DNA of 64,000 bases, taken from assembly GCA_019323515.1 (NCBI GenBank), contig JAHWHG010000008.1, positions 21,908-85,907 of the forward strand, in the 5' to 3' direction. A model generated the notes under the pieces. It had not been told where the DNA came from and ran no database searches. It was given only the letters and a program-made list of their open reading frames with translations. Positions 35,917-43,566 of the stretch are shown here, piece after piece. The translations under genes and the position numbers were made by a program. Within the stretch, counting starts at the first letter, position 1. Every line of letters begins with the position of its first letter. This DNA is from Candidatus Woesearchaeota archaeon. Lineage in GTDB: Archaea; Nanobdellota; Nanobdellia; Woesearchaeales; JAHWHD01.

Positions 35917-38868
35917 GTGGTAGTATCGGATTTTCCCCACACCAATGAGAGGGGGTCTAAAATCACTCTTATCGAAAGATTAAGAAAGAATGATATAAAG
36001 GGCGAAGCTCAACGTTGTTTTCTCAGAAATCTTTATTCAAATTTCATCGAAATTCTGCCGGATTATGTTGAAAAGAATCCTAATGATTTGGATGTGAGGT
36101 TCTATCTTGGCGCTTCTTACTTCTACAGGAATAATTATTATGAGGCAGAGAGGCATCTTTCTGAAGTTGTAAGAAACCTAAACGAGATACATGAGAACAG
36201 GATTGAGGACCTCTGCCAGCAATTTCAAAGGAATCCTAATGAAAAGTTTATACCGTGCGGTAAAGTAAAAGGTGACCAGTACTATCAGGTCTTTATTTCA
36301 ATTGAGGATGTTATTAAAGCTTCAGATGCTGATACTCTTTTTAACATTGCAAAGGTTGACACTGTAAGCAGTGCAAGCGAGCTTCTTGATGGTCTGTATA
36401 TTGATTATTCTCCTAACACTCCTGGAGGTGTTGTTAAGGAATATCTTTCAGCTGAACTTGAGATAGAAAGAAAGCTTGACAATGATATGGTCTCAAGGGC
36501 GTATAATATGCTTGGACTCTGCAAGATGGAGATACTTGACAAGATAGGATGGGACACTCATAAACTTAATTTTAAGAGAGCTGCGGAAGAGTTCAAGAGA
36601 GCGTTGATATTCAATAAATCAAACAATGAAGCGCTGGTAAATCTTGCTTATATTAAGTTGTACGAGGCCAGAGAAAAATGGAGGCAGTTCAAGAGCACTT
36701 ACAAGAACATTGATGGAGATAAGATGGCTAGTATGATTACTGATGAGTTTAACCTAGAGGCGCATCAGATGATTGAGCAGGTTGAGAATGATAAACTTAA
36801 ATGGAAGGATTCTGTGAACAGATTGTTACTCCTTAAAGAAGTTTTTAATTCGTTATACAAAAACCAGATATGCAAGACTAGTGAACTTAGCAAGGTTGTG
36901 GTTGAGAAGATTAAAGAGAGGCTCAAAGCTTATAACCTACCACAAGAACAGGTCTCAAAGGTTTCGTTTCGCATGTTTCAGGATTTTAATGTGTTGTTTG
37001 GGAAGCCTGAAGTGAGTTATAGAGATGTGAAAAAGGCAATATTTAATGAGTATGCACATGTGCATGATTGCAGGAGGTATAATGCGTATAGCAGGCTTGA
37101 GAGAGAGGTAAGAAGGAAGTTCTTTCAAGAGATGAAGAATCAGTTATATGAGATTCCAAAAAACACTTTTGAAGAGATATTGGAGAAAAGGATAGACGCG
37201 GAGCTTGAAAAAAAACTTGGAAGAAACGATGTGTACATAGTTGAGCCGAGCAATAAAAAGAGCAGGATTGTGCTTAAGGTTTTCTCGCTGAAGAACAGTT
37301 CAAGAGCTATCCGTGAGATAAAGATACTTGAAAAGTTAAGGATGCTTAGTAGCGACCTAGAGATCCCTTATGGTGAAATAAAGGTTCCAGATGCTTGGCT
37401 GATTCTCTATACACCAAACAGGAAGAGGAAAGAAGGGTGCGCGCTATTAGCAGTGCAGAGAATAGCTGTTGATTCAATGTATGAGAAGTTTGCAAAACTT
37501 AATACTGTTCCTGGAGAGGTTGATGATAAGCTCGAGAGTTTAGAGCTTGCAGTTGATGGCTCTTCCATAGTCCAATGCATTTTGTCTGATGAGTTTCCTC
37601 AGAGAGGGAAGCTTGCAAAGGACCATTATATAAGAAGATTCTATGAAAAGGTTGTGAATCAGCATATAAAATACAGGCACTTAAATATAAGCGAGGAGCT
37701 TGGCGGCAAGATTGATGAAATTGTTGATAGAGAGCTGAACAAGCCTTTACAGGGATTCTTTACATTAAGATATATCGATGGAAATTCTAAGAATATACTT
37801 CCGCAGAGGTTAAAGGATGCGCACAGGTTATGGTTAGTTGACTGGGAAATCAACAGGTGGCAGGTTGCTGCAAGAGATCCTGTCTCGTTTGTTGAATTTG
37901 ATGAGACTGAGGTGAATGATTACGAGAAGAGATATCTGTACAAGAGATGGTTCCTTAACATATGTCATTATTTTGTGTACAAAAGAGATGTAAGGATTGA
38001 GAGGAATAAACAGGGTTATGAAATGACAAAGAGTGGTTTGAAAAAGGTTGAGAGGAATTTTAATGATAAGATACTTGGCAAGGATCCTATAAGTTTGTTT
38101 CTTAAGAAACTTAAATATAAATTGAAGGTTGACGAGAGGTTAGAAGAGTTCAACAGGGATGTGAATGAGATTTTAGAAGCAGGGTATGGGCTTGATGGTA
38201 GGAAGAAAAGGTTTTACTTGAGGGAGTTTGACAAAGTGCTTGAGAAGTATGGATTTGAAGAGATTGAGGAGGAATTCTGGAGAGAGATAAATCATGTATC
38301 TGCCAAGTTTCATCTTTTTGTGAGCGGAGATAAGTTAAGAGATATGAAAGACCTTGAAAGCCAAATAGATGAACTTGAGGAAGACCCAGAAGTCAAGGCG
38401 TATAAAGAGTTCTGCGCTGAGTTGAATTCATGGCATTATGCACTTGAGTTGGGTGCGTGCAAGAAAAAGGTTAAAGAGATATGGGCAAGGGTTGGCCTTG
38501 ATGAAGAGGCGCAGAAGCTAGTTGATGCGTTTGGAAACCTTGATGATATGGATAAGATCTGTGCAGCTATGCTTGAGGATTATGATATAGGGCTTGAGTC
38601 GATGATCAAGGAATGTTACAAGGAATGTTGTACAGTTATAACCGATTTCTTAAGCAAGTGCGAGGATTTTAAGGATAAAAGTATTGAGTTTGAGGGCTCT
38701 AAATTAGTGCGAAGATATATTGGGAAGATTGAGGAACATGAAAGGGTCAAGAAAAATTATCACAGGCATGTTGAGCAGGCTGTTGTAAAGATGAGAACTG
38801 TTGGGATGGATGATACATTAGAATTGCTGCAGAGAGTATTCAAGTTTGGGGTGGAAGATGAATCCTAG
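35917..38868 (+). CDS. Large TPR + kinase-fold protein, cassette 2
   Basis: 983 aa. A TPR-like N-terminal region (DLDVRFYLGASYFYRNNYYEAERHL, about 46-70, and NNEALVNLAYIKLYEAREKW around 235-255) is followed by a kinase-like domain (about 435-690): IVLKVF with K454, a helix AIREIKILEKL, hinge-like ALLAVQRI, catalytic loop RYIDGNSKNIL with D621 and N626, and metal loop LVDWE with D642. This is the protein kinase/APH arrangement. The last 300 residues are helical. The start is GTG 35917 (uncertain; no in-frame ATG nearby), with a TATA box about 30 nt upstream. It overlaps the PHP gene by 11 nt. The substrate is unknown. Confidence 0.68.
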   Translation: MVVSDFPHTNERGSKITLIERLRKNDIKGEAQRCFLRNLYSNFIEILPDYVEKNPNDLDVRFYLGASYFYRNNYYEAERHLSEVVRNLNEIHENRIEDLCQQFQRNPNEKFIPCGKVKGDQYYQVFISIEDVIKASDADTLFNIAKVDTVSSASELLDGLYIDYSPNTPGGVVKEYLSAELEIERKLDNDMVSRAYNMLGLCKMEILDKIGWDTHKLNFKRAAEEFKRALIFNKSNNEALVNLAYIKLYEAREKWRQFKSTYKNIDGDKMASMITDEFNLEAHQMIEQVENDKLKWKDSVNRLLLLKEVFNSLYKNQICKTSELSKVVVEKIKERLKAYNLPQEQVSKVSFRMFQDFNVLFGKPEVSYRDVKKAIFNEYAHVHDCRRYNAYSRLEREVRRKFFQEMKNQLYEIPKNTFEEILEKRIDAELEKKLGRNDVYIVEPSNKKSRIVLKVFSLKNSSRAIREIKILEKLRMLSSDLEIPYGEIKVPDAWLILYTPNRKRKEGCALLAVQRIAVDSMYEKFAKLNTVPGEVDDKLESLELAVDGSSIVQCILSDEFPQRGKLAKDHYIRRFYEKVVNQHIKYRHLNISEELGGKIDEIVDRELNKPLQGFFTLRYIDGNSKNILPQRLKDAHRLWLVDWEINRWQVAARDPVSFVEFDETEVNDYEKRYLYKRWFLNICHYFVYKRDVRIERNKQGYEMTKSGLKKVERNFNDKILGKDPISLFLKKLKYKLKVDERLEEFNRDVNEILEAGYGLDGRKKRFYLREFDKVLEKYGFEEIEEEFWREINHVSAKFHLFVSGDKLRDMKDLESQIDELEEDPEVKAYKEFCAELNSWHYALELGACKKKVKEIWARVGLDEEAQKLVDAFGNLDDMDKICAAMLEDYDIGLESMIKECYKECCTVITDFLSKCEDFKDKSIEFEGSKLVRRYIGKIEEHERVKKNYHRHVEQAVVKMRTVGMDDTLELLQRVFKFGVEDES

Positions 38869-40111
38869 GAAGTACTTTGGATGGGCGTATCTTCTTTTCT
38901 TTAACCTTTTTTATAAAGACACTTATGTTGACCTGCACTGGCATGGTGCTACATGTGATGAGAGGGTAAAAGGTCTTGAGGAGGGTATATATGAAGCTCG
39001 GTGTAATAACTGTAAAGCTCTTGGGGTTAGTGACCATGACACTGTAAGAAGTCTGCGGAGTTTTGTGAGAAGGAATAAACTTTCAGAGATCGACCCAGTT
39101 TATAATTCAATAATTGTTCCTAAAGGCACTTCACTTAAGTTTAAGCTTGACAGGTATTCAGGTGTTGAAAATATTGAGTTTACTTTGGATACTGACTTTG
39201 AGGTTGTGGCTGGAGTTGAGCTTAGTTCAAAGTTCTATGAGCCTGGGACAAAGCCTGTGAGCACGCATGTGTTAGGGTATTTCATTGACTGGAGAAGTGA
39301 TGCGTTTCTTGACGAGCTTGAGGATCGTTTCTATAGTCCGAGAAGGGAGAGGATGTGGAAGATGCTGCAGAAGCTTAAGCAGGTTGATGAACGTTTTAGG
39401 GAGTATGTGCTTGGTCGCGAGCTAAACTCAAGAGCTGACATTGCTAAGATCATATCTGAGATTATCCAAGGGCCTATATCGCAGCCAGTGTTTGCTCCTG
39501 AGTTTGGAATACTATGGGAGAACCTTGACGGGATTGAGGAAAGGATTGAGAAAGTGATAACTGAGAGTTATAGGCCTAAGTTGGTAAGAGAGTTGAAAGA
39601 GGGTGATGGTGTGAAGACCTTCAGGAAATATTTCTGGGATATATGTAAAAGGTTTACAGGGATTGATGAGAAGGCTGTGTACATGAAACTTCTTAACTGT
39701 GTATGGGACCTTATTCCCAGTAATATTGTGAAAGGACATCTTAAGTACCTTGAAGACATATCTCCAAGATCTGCTTTTGTTGGGTATGAGGATCATGCAA
39801 GTGTGAAAGATGCAATTGGTTTTGTTCATGAGTATGGGGGTGTTGCAGGGATTGCACATCCTAATAACCTTTATTATAACAAGGAAGGGATTGATTCATT
39901 GATTGAGGAATGGAAAGATGAGGGTTTAGGTGCTATTGAGGTTTATAGCCAGAGGCATGATACTGCAAAAATTGGTTATTATAAAGAGCTGGCTGAAAAG
40001 CATGATTTAGTTAAGACTGGCGGGAGTGATGATGAGAAGTATAAAGTAAAAGTTGGTTATAGTGCTCTTGAAAGGTTGAAACAGAAGTTACTTGAGATTC
40101 ATTGCTATTAA
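38858..40111 (+). CDS. PHP-domain phosphoesterase (cassette 2)
   Basis: 417 aa from ATG 38858, which has GGGGTGG as SD; the in-frame TTG at 38846 is less likely. PHP metal motifs: DLHWHG (H27, H29), VSDHDTVRS (D59, H60, D61), VVAGVELSS (Glu), GGVAGIAHPNN (His) and LVKTGGSDDE (Asp). About 100 inserted helical residues follow the VELSS strand. It is homologous in role and place to the cassette 1 PHP protein. Its 3' end overlaps the convergent PhoU gene by 24 nt. Confidence 0.87.
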   Translation: MNPRKYFGWAYLLFFNLFYKDTYVDLHWHGATCDERVKGLEEGIYEARCNNCKALGVSDHDTVRSLRSFVRRNKLSEIDPVYNSIIVPKGTSLKFKLDRYSGVENIEFTLDTDFEVVAGVELSSKFYEPGTKPVSTHVLGYFIDWRSDAFLDELEDRFYSPRRERMWKMLQKLKQVDERFREYVLGRELNSRADIAKIISEIIQGPISQPVFAPEFGILWENLDGIEERIEKVITESYRPKLVRELKEGDGVKTFRKYFWDICKRFTGIDEKAVYMKLLNCVWDLIPSNIVKGHLKYLEDISPRSAFVGYEDHASVKDAIGFVHEYGGVAGIAHPNNLYYNKEGIDSLIEEWKDEGLGAIEVYSQRHDTAKIGYYKELAEKHDLVKTGGSDDEKYKVKVGYSALERLKQKLLEIHCY

Positions 40112-40999
40112 TGCACCGTTCAGGTCATAGATAAGGCATTTGATGAAGTCTAGCCTATAGATGAGTTTTTTTGTATGCTCATCAGAAGAGTCAAGGAGTT
40201 CTTTTGATTTTGAGTTAAGATCTTCGTGGACTCTTCCGAAATCACCAAGTTTCTTGAAGTCAAACTTATAGAAAAGGTTATAGAATGATTCAAGGAAGCT
40301 GTTTATATCTTTGAAGAATTCCAAAAGTTTTTTGTTTGGTTTTGTTGTAGATTCTGAAAGGTCTCTGCAGATATGCTTATAGATGTCACCTACTTTTTCA
40401 AGTTCTTCTACAATATGATAGACCATCGGTGTTTTCTTATAGTCAGTGAAGCCTTTTCTGTTCAAAGCTCTTCGACAGAAGTCTGTAAACTTGTTGATTG
40501 TATCATCCCTGAGAGTTACAGTCTTTAGAAGGTCTTTGTTGTTTGTCTTTACACCTTCATATGAGTCTGTTGCCATTGATAGTAATGAAAGAAAAACTCT
40601 CCTCAATACATTATCAAATTCATCGTACATTACATTTGAGATCTTCTTTGCCTCAAGAAAGTTTTTTTCCTGTTTTAGGATTTCAAAGCCAATGCATGTA
40701 CGTGCAACAGTATCCTGGATAGATGAAAGTTCGTCAGGGGTCTCGAAGTGTATAGTTAAGGAATCATATCCTGCTTTATAAGCTGAAGCAATCACTCTTC
40801 TGACCATCTTGCCAAGGCCTGAAACATTGATATGAAGCTCTCCGCCAGGGATTGCCTTGTCACAGTTAAGTATAAGGGATTTACCGTGCTCGTCAATGTC
40901 AATCTCGTCACCTGCCTTGAAGTTGAACTTCTTTATCCATTTAGCGGGCAAAGTAATAGTATGAGTAGAATGTCCTTGCCTGATTATGCGTCTTTTCAT
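40088..40999 (-). CDS. AbrB/SpoVT + PhoU domain regulator (cassette 2)
   Basis: 303 aa from ATG 40999 (SD GGGGATGG). AbrB domain: IIRQGHSTHTITLPAKWIKKF and FKAGDEIDIDEHG; PhoU-like helices from about 100 to the end. It is the counterpart of the 4290 gene but lies convergent to its kinase/PHP partners rather than upstream. Its promoter contains an 8-6-8 inverted repeat over the TATA region and the TTTCACTATTGA motif further up, consistent with autoregulation. Confidence 0.87.
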   Translation of the reverse strand: MKRRIIRQGHSTHTITLPAKWIKKFNFKAGDEIDIDEHGKSLILNCDKAIPGGELHINVSGLGKMVRRVIASAYKAGYDSLTIHFETPDELSSIQDTVARTCIGFEILKQEKNFLEAKKISNVMYDEFDNVLRRVFLSLLSMATDSYEGVKTNNKDLLKTVTLRDDTINKFTDFCRRALNRKGFTDYKKTPMVYHIVEELEKVGDIYKHICRDLSESTTKPNKKLLEFFKDINSFLESFYNLFYKFDFKKLGDFGRVHEDLNSKSKELLDSSDEHTKKLIYRLDFIKCLIYDLNGALIAMNLK

Positions 41000-41018
41000 A
41001 TGACCATCCCCTAGTATA

Positions 41019-41040
41019 TATATAGTCAGGAAACTATATA
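41019..41040. promoter_or_regulatory. Inverted repeat in PhoU (cassette 2) promoter
   Basis: Perfect arms TATATAGT and ACTATATA with spacer CAGGAA, overlapping the minus-strand TATA box of the gene that starts at 40999. The inner part (TATAGT-N6-ACTATA) is the same as at 29575-29592. Candidate operator. Confidence 0.5.
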
Positions 41041-41052
41041 AAACTTTCTGAG

Positions 41053-41147
41053 TCAATAGTGAAAAAATTACGGATATATCCTAATGGAATTATTTTCAGA
41101 ATTTGTAAAAAATATCTGTTAAAACCAAAAATCCTTCTCACTATTGA
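41053..41147. promoter_or_regulatory. Divergent control region with inverted TCACTATTGA motifs
   Basis: The motif is on the minus strand at 41053-41062 and on the plus strand at 41138-41147, so one copy faces the PhoU gene and one faces the plus-strand accessory block. Between them the sequence is very AT-rich and includes GGATATATCC. The rest of the gap up to 41281 shows no convincing gene. Confidence 0.45.
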
Positions 41148-41281
41148 TTATATCCCTCCTTATACACATTATAATAGATATTGGATAAAATTATATCTTT
41201 ACAATACTAATATAATATCAGGGGCTACATGGTTGGTGTGCAGTAATGACAGCGAATTCTTGACACAAAAGAGTGGTATGA

Positions 41282-41500
41282 ATGATACAAATAAACATGC
41301 TGGAAAATATGGTGTGGAGGTATTACAGAACCTTTAGTCGATTAACAGGTCTATGCTTTGACACCATGATAATAGGGTTGTACGGAAGCAAGCAGTACAA
41401 TGATTACCTTGATTATTACATCACCAGCGAGAATAAGCCAGGGATTAAAGAGCTTTCAAGGATGGTGATAGAAGACACAATTGATAGGAGGTTGATATAG
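41282..41500 (+). CDS. Unknown small protein, 72 aa
   Basis: First gene of the accessory block. The body (about 10-72: MVWRYYRTFSRLTGLCFDTMIIGLYG, then SKQYNDYLDYYITSENK) is helical. No clear SD precedes the ATG, so the start could be internal. Its stop directly abuts the ATG of the RHH gene, supporting reality of the reading frame end. Confidence 0.5.
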   Translation: MIQINMLENMVWRYYRTFSRLTGLCFDTMIIGLYGSKQYNDYLDYYITSENKPGIKELSRMVIEDTIDRRLI

Positions 41501-41689
41501 ATGAAGTATACAAATGTTCCATTGCCAACACCGGTGATTGCAAGGATCGACGAGATTATCTCGAACCACAAGCACGGGTACAGGAGCAGACCAGACTTTA
41601 TACTTCACCACATAAGGATTGCATTAGACAAACTAAAAGGTGAGGAAAGTGCAAAACAAGATCCAGTGTCCGAAGTGTGGGAACGCTAG
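41501..41689 (+). CDS. Ribbon-helix-helix-like protein, 62 aa
   Basis: Pattern of a CopG/RHH DNA-binding protein: a short N-terminal strand (YTNVPLPTPVIARIDEII) and then SRPDFILHHIRIALDKL. A strong SD GATAGGAGGTTGAT precedes the ATG. RHH proteins of this size are typical plasmid/virus regulators or antitoxins. The next small gene starts within its 3' end. Confidence 0.7.
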   Translation: MKYTNVPLPTPVIARIDEIISNHKHGYRSRPDFILHHIRIALDKLKGEESAKQDPVSEVWER

Positions 41690-41813
41690 TGAGTTTCCTG
41701 CAACATTCGGCAAAAAAAGAGAATTAGTTGCAAGGATTGAATTTTTAGAGCAAAAAGTGTTTGAGTTAAGGGAGGAGAACAAGGATTTGAGGTTGTTGAT
41801 TAATAGGCTGTGA
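41640..41813 (+). CDS. CxxC + leucine-zipper-like small protein, 57 aa
   Basis: Starts at GTG 41640 or GTG 41649, just after AAAAGG. An N-terminal CPKCG half zinc finger is followed by a heptad-like helix (LVARIEFLEQKVFELREENK, then DLRLLINRL). Two monomers could share a zinc site through coiled-coil dimerisation. It overlaps the RHH gene in another frame. Reading frame, overlap and SD support it. Confidence 0.58.
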   Translation: MRKVQNKIQCPKCGNASEFPATFGKKRELVARIEFLEQKVFELREENKDLRLLINRL

Positions 41814-41821
41814 GGGAAAAA

Positions 41822-41956
41822 ATGAGAATAAACATACTTCAGCTGTTCAAGTCAAGATACTTGGACCAGAACTATAACATCTTAAGGCCAAAGTTCAATA
41901 ACAAGAACGGCCTGATGAAAAAGATGATGGTAGAGAGGAGCACATATGCCAGCTAA
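41822..41956 (+). CDS. Small basic protein, 44 aa
   Basis: Begins MRINILQLFKSRYLDQNYN and ends MKKMMVERSTYAS. The SD-like GAGGG lies 6 nt before the ATG, and it overlaps the next ATG by 11 nt, keeping the tight packing of this block. Net basic. No family recognised. Confidence 0.5.
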   Translation: MRINILQLFKSRYLDQNYNILRPKFNNKNGLMKKMMVERSTYAS

Positions 41957-42449
41957 AATTAAAACAGGGCTTGTGAAGCAGGGGGATTATATTGTCTACG
42001 GCAGGGCAGATGGTTATCTTGTTTTAGAGAATGTTGTGTTTGGAGTAGGAAGAGTGCTTAATGCTGAGGATGGGTGTATAAGAGCAGAGGTATATGAGTA
42101 CAAAGCAAGAAAGCAGCTAGGAGAAAAGCTGGATCTTGAAGAGGTGTTGTTAAGCAGGTGGGCAGAAGGCAGTTGGGAGAAGAAAGAATGTGTCATAGAT
42201 TCAAGCAAGTATGATGTAAACATCAGCAACAATAAGTACCCATATTACACTGTTGAGGGCTGGCTTAGGTATAAGTGGAACAATGTAAAGCTGATGAATG
42301 ACGAAAGGCTTGATATAGAGATGGAGAAACGCAAGAAGATGTTGCAGGAGTTTATGAAAAAGAAAGGCAATAAAGCCAAGGACATGGATGAAAAGGAGCT
42401 GGCATTCTATCTGCCTTACTGCCTGATTGCTGAGGTAGGGAAGAAGTAA
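41946..42449 (+). CDS. Unknown protein, 167 aa
   Basis: The N-terminal half is beta-rich (KQGDYIVYGRADGYLVLENVVFGVGRVL), the C-terminal half helical and basic (KRKKMLQEFMKKKGNKAKDMDEKELAFYL). The SD GAGAGGAG is within the previous gene. No known domain. The first copy of the hairpin repeat begins 22 nt after its stop. Confidence 0.65.
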   Translation: MPAKIKTGLVKQGDYIVYGRADGYLVLENVVFGVGRVLNAEDGCIRAEVYEYKARKQLGEKLDLEEVLLSRWAEGSWEKKECVIDSSKYDVNISNNKYPYYTVEGWLRYKWNNVKLMNDERLDIEMEKRKKMLQEFMKKKGNKAKDMDEKELAFYLPYCLIAEVGKK

Positions 42450-42470
42450 ATTTTTTTTGATAAAGAAGAA

Positions 42471-42517
42471 AAAGCAACTTCGTTGCTTTTTAACACTGGG
42501 TATGCAACTAGTACATA
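42471..42517 (+). repeat. Hairpin repeat element, copy 1
   Basis: Stem AAAAAGCAAC/GTTGCTTTTT with loop TTC (42469-42491), then after AACACT the conserved tail GGGTATGCAACTAGTACATA (42498-42517). The next start codon (42541) is 24 nt away. The core spacing is identical to copy 2. Confidence 0.92.
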
Positions 42518-42540
42518 ACAGGAGAAAAAGGAGGTGGCGC

Positions 42541-42627
42541 ATGATAGGTATCTTCCTAGTTTGGAGGAAAATTAGGTACTATCTGGTGATGCGAAGGTTA
42601 AGGAGGTTTTTGAGGAGGTACAAATGA
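42541..42627 (+). CDS. Very small basic peptide, 28 aa
   Basis: MIGIFLVWRKIRYYLVMRR, then LRRFLRRYK. It is preceded by the SD AGGAGGTGGCGC and overlaps the nuclease-like gene by ATGA. Arg-rich and amphipathic; it may simply be a leader peptide that couples translation of the next gene. Confidence 0.45.
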   Translation: MIGIFLVWRKIRYYLVMRRLRRFLRRYK

Positions 42628-42983
42628 GAAAAAAGAACTCAAAACATGACAGCTTGGTTGACTTGATATTAAAGGATCCAGAGCTTGTTGGTCTGTCGGA
42701 TGTGGTAACAGCAAGGACAGAAGTAGCATGTTATGACAACGGAGCAACAATATGCATCCCTGATATAGTGTTCTATGGAGATGGTTTAAAAGCAATAGTT
42801 GAGGTAAAGAGCAGCGCTCATGAACGCTGTATTAAGAAGCTGAAAGAGCAGCTGAAGCGCGGGTTTCATTATTTTCTTAAAAAGTATGGCGAACGTTACA
42901 GGACAATAGGTGCATATCTCTCAAATGGCAAGTTGAAGACAATAGAATATTTCTTTAAAGGTGATAAGAATGGCAAGAGTTAA
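42624..42983 (+). CDS. PD-(D/E)XK nuclease-like protein
   Basis: 119 aa. IPDIVFYGDGLKAIVEVKSS supplies P46-D47 and E60-V-K62, the PD-x12-ExK catalytic pattern of restriction-endonuclease-fold nucleases. The size is close to archaeal virus or Holliday-junction-resolvase-like nucleases. The SD GAGGAGGT precedes the ATG. It overlaps the next gene by 14 nt. The target could be DNA junctions or foreign DNA. Confidence 0.72.
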   Translation: MRKKNSKHDSLVDLILKDPELVGLSDVVTARTEVACYDNGATICIPDIVFYGDGLKAIVEVKSSAHERCIKKLKEQLKRGFHYFLKKYGERYRTIGAYLSNGKLKTIEYFFKGDKNGKS

Positions 42984-43566
42984 AGACGTATATAACAAAC
43001 TGATAGAGCTTGAGGATAAGTTAAAGTCAGATCTAAGAAAGGCATTTTTCTTGTCACAGAATTTTCAGGCATATGGAGATTACTCTAGAGAATATCTTAA
43101 AACGATCGGTAAAGAAGTTGATTATACTCTTGTTGAGAAGGCTGTCAGAAAGAGCAGGATGATGGAGAAAATCTGGAGGCAGCTTGACAAGACCAAGCAC
43201 AGTTATAATGATCTGGTAAGAGAGATAAGTTTAGTTAGAAGGGATTCAATCGCAAAGCATGAAGTAACAACAGAGGGTCCTGATGATGTGCATTCTATTA
43301 CTGATATTCTCAACAAATATGAAATAGACCCTAATGAGGATACTTTCAGCAAGGCTTGCCATCTGATAAGCCAGACTAGGAAGGATGTTATTGAGAAAAG
43401 GTATGGCAAAAAGCTGATTCGGAGAACTGAGTGGATTATTCCGAATAATATGACAATTTCTGATTTTATTTTTTTAATTAAGAACGGCAAAGCAGCAGAG
43501 CTGCTTTGTAACTCTGGGTATGCAACTAGTACATATAAGAATGAGCAAGGGGAGGCAAAAAAATGA
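42970..43566 (+). CDS. Unknown helical protein ending in the repeat-encoded tail
   Basis: 198 aa from ATG 42970 (SD AAAGGTGATAAG). All helical (YNKLIELEDKLKSDLRKAFFL; SRMMEKIWRQLDKTKHSY). The last 30 residues, GKAAELLCNSGYATSTYKNE and on, are encoded by repeat copy 2 and what follows, so this C terminus may be a by-product of the element. It overlaps the metallophosphoesterase by 4 nt. Confidence 0.65.
   Translation: MARVKDVYNKLIELEDKLKSDLRKAFFLSQNFQAYGDYSREYLKTIGKEVDYTLVEKAVRKSRMMEKIWRQLDKTKHSYNDLVREISLVRRDSIAKHEVTTEGPDDVHSITDILNKYEIDPNEDTFSKACHLISQTRKDVIEKRYGKKLIRRTEWIIPNNMTISDFIFLIKNGKAAELLCNSGYATSTYKNEQGEAKK
43489..43535 (+). repeat. Hairpin repeat element, copy 2
   Basis: Stem AAAGCAGC/GCTGCTTT with loop AGA (43489-43507), then AACTCT and GGGTATGCAACTAGTACATA (43516-43535). 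Relative to copy 1 the stem has an A-to-G change paired with a T-to-C change, so base pairing is kept. The next start codon is 27 nt away. Confidence 0.92.

Noticed and set aside
41059..41337. Frame of 92 codons in the AT-rich gap between PhoU and the accessory block
   Set aside because: No SD or well-placed TATA, unusual composition, and it overlaps the inverted TCACTATTGA motifs; it looks like chance.
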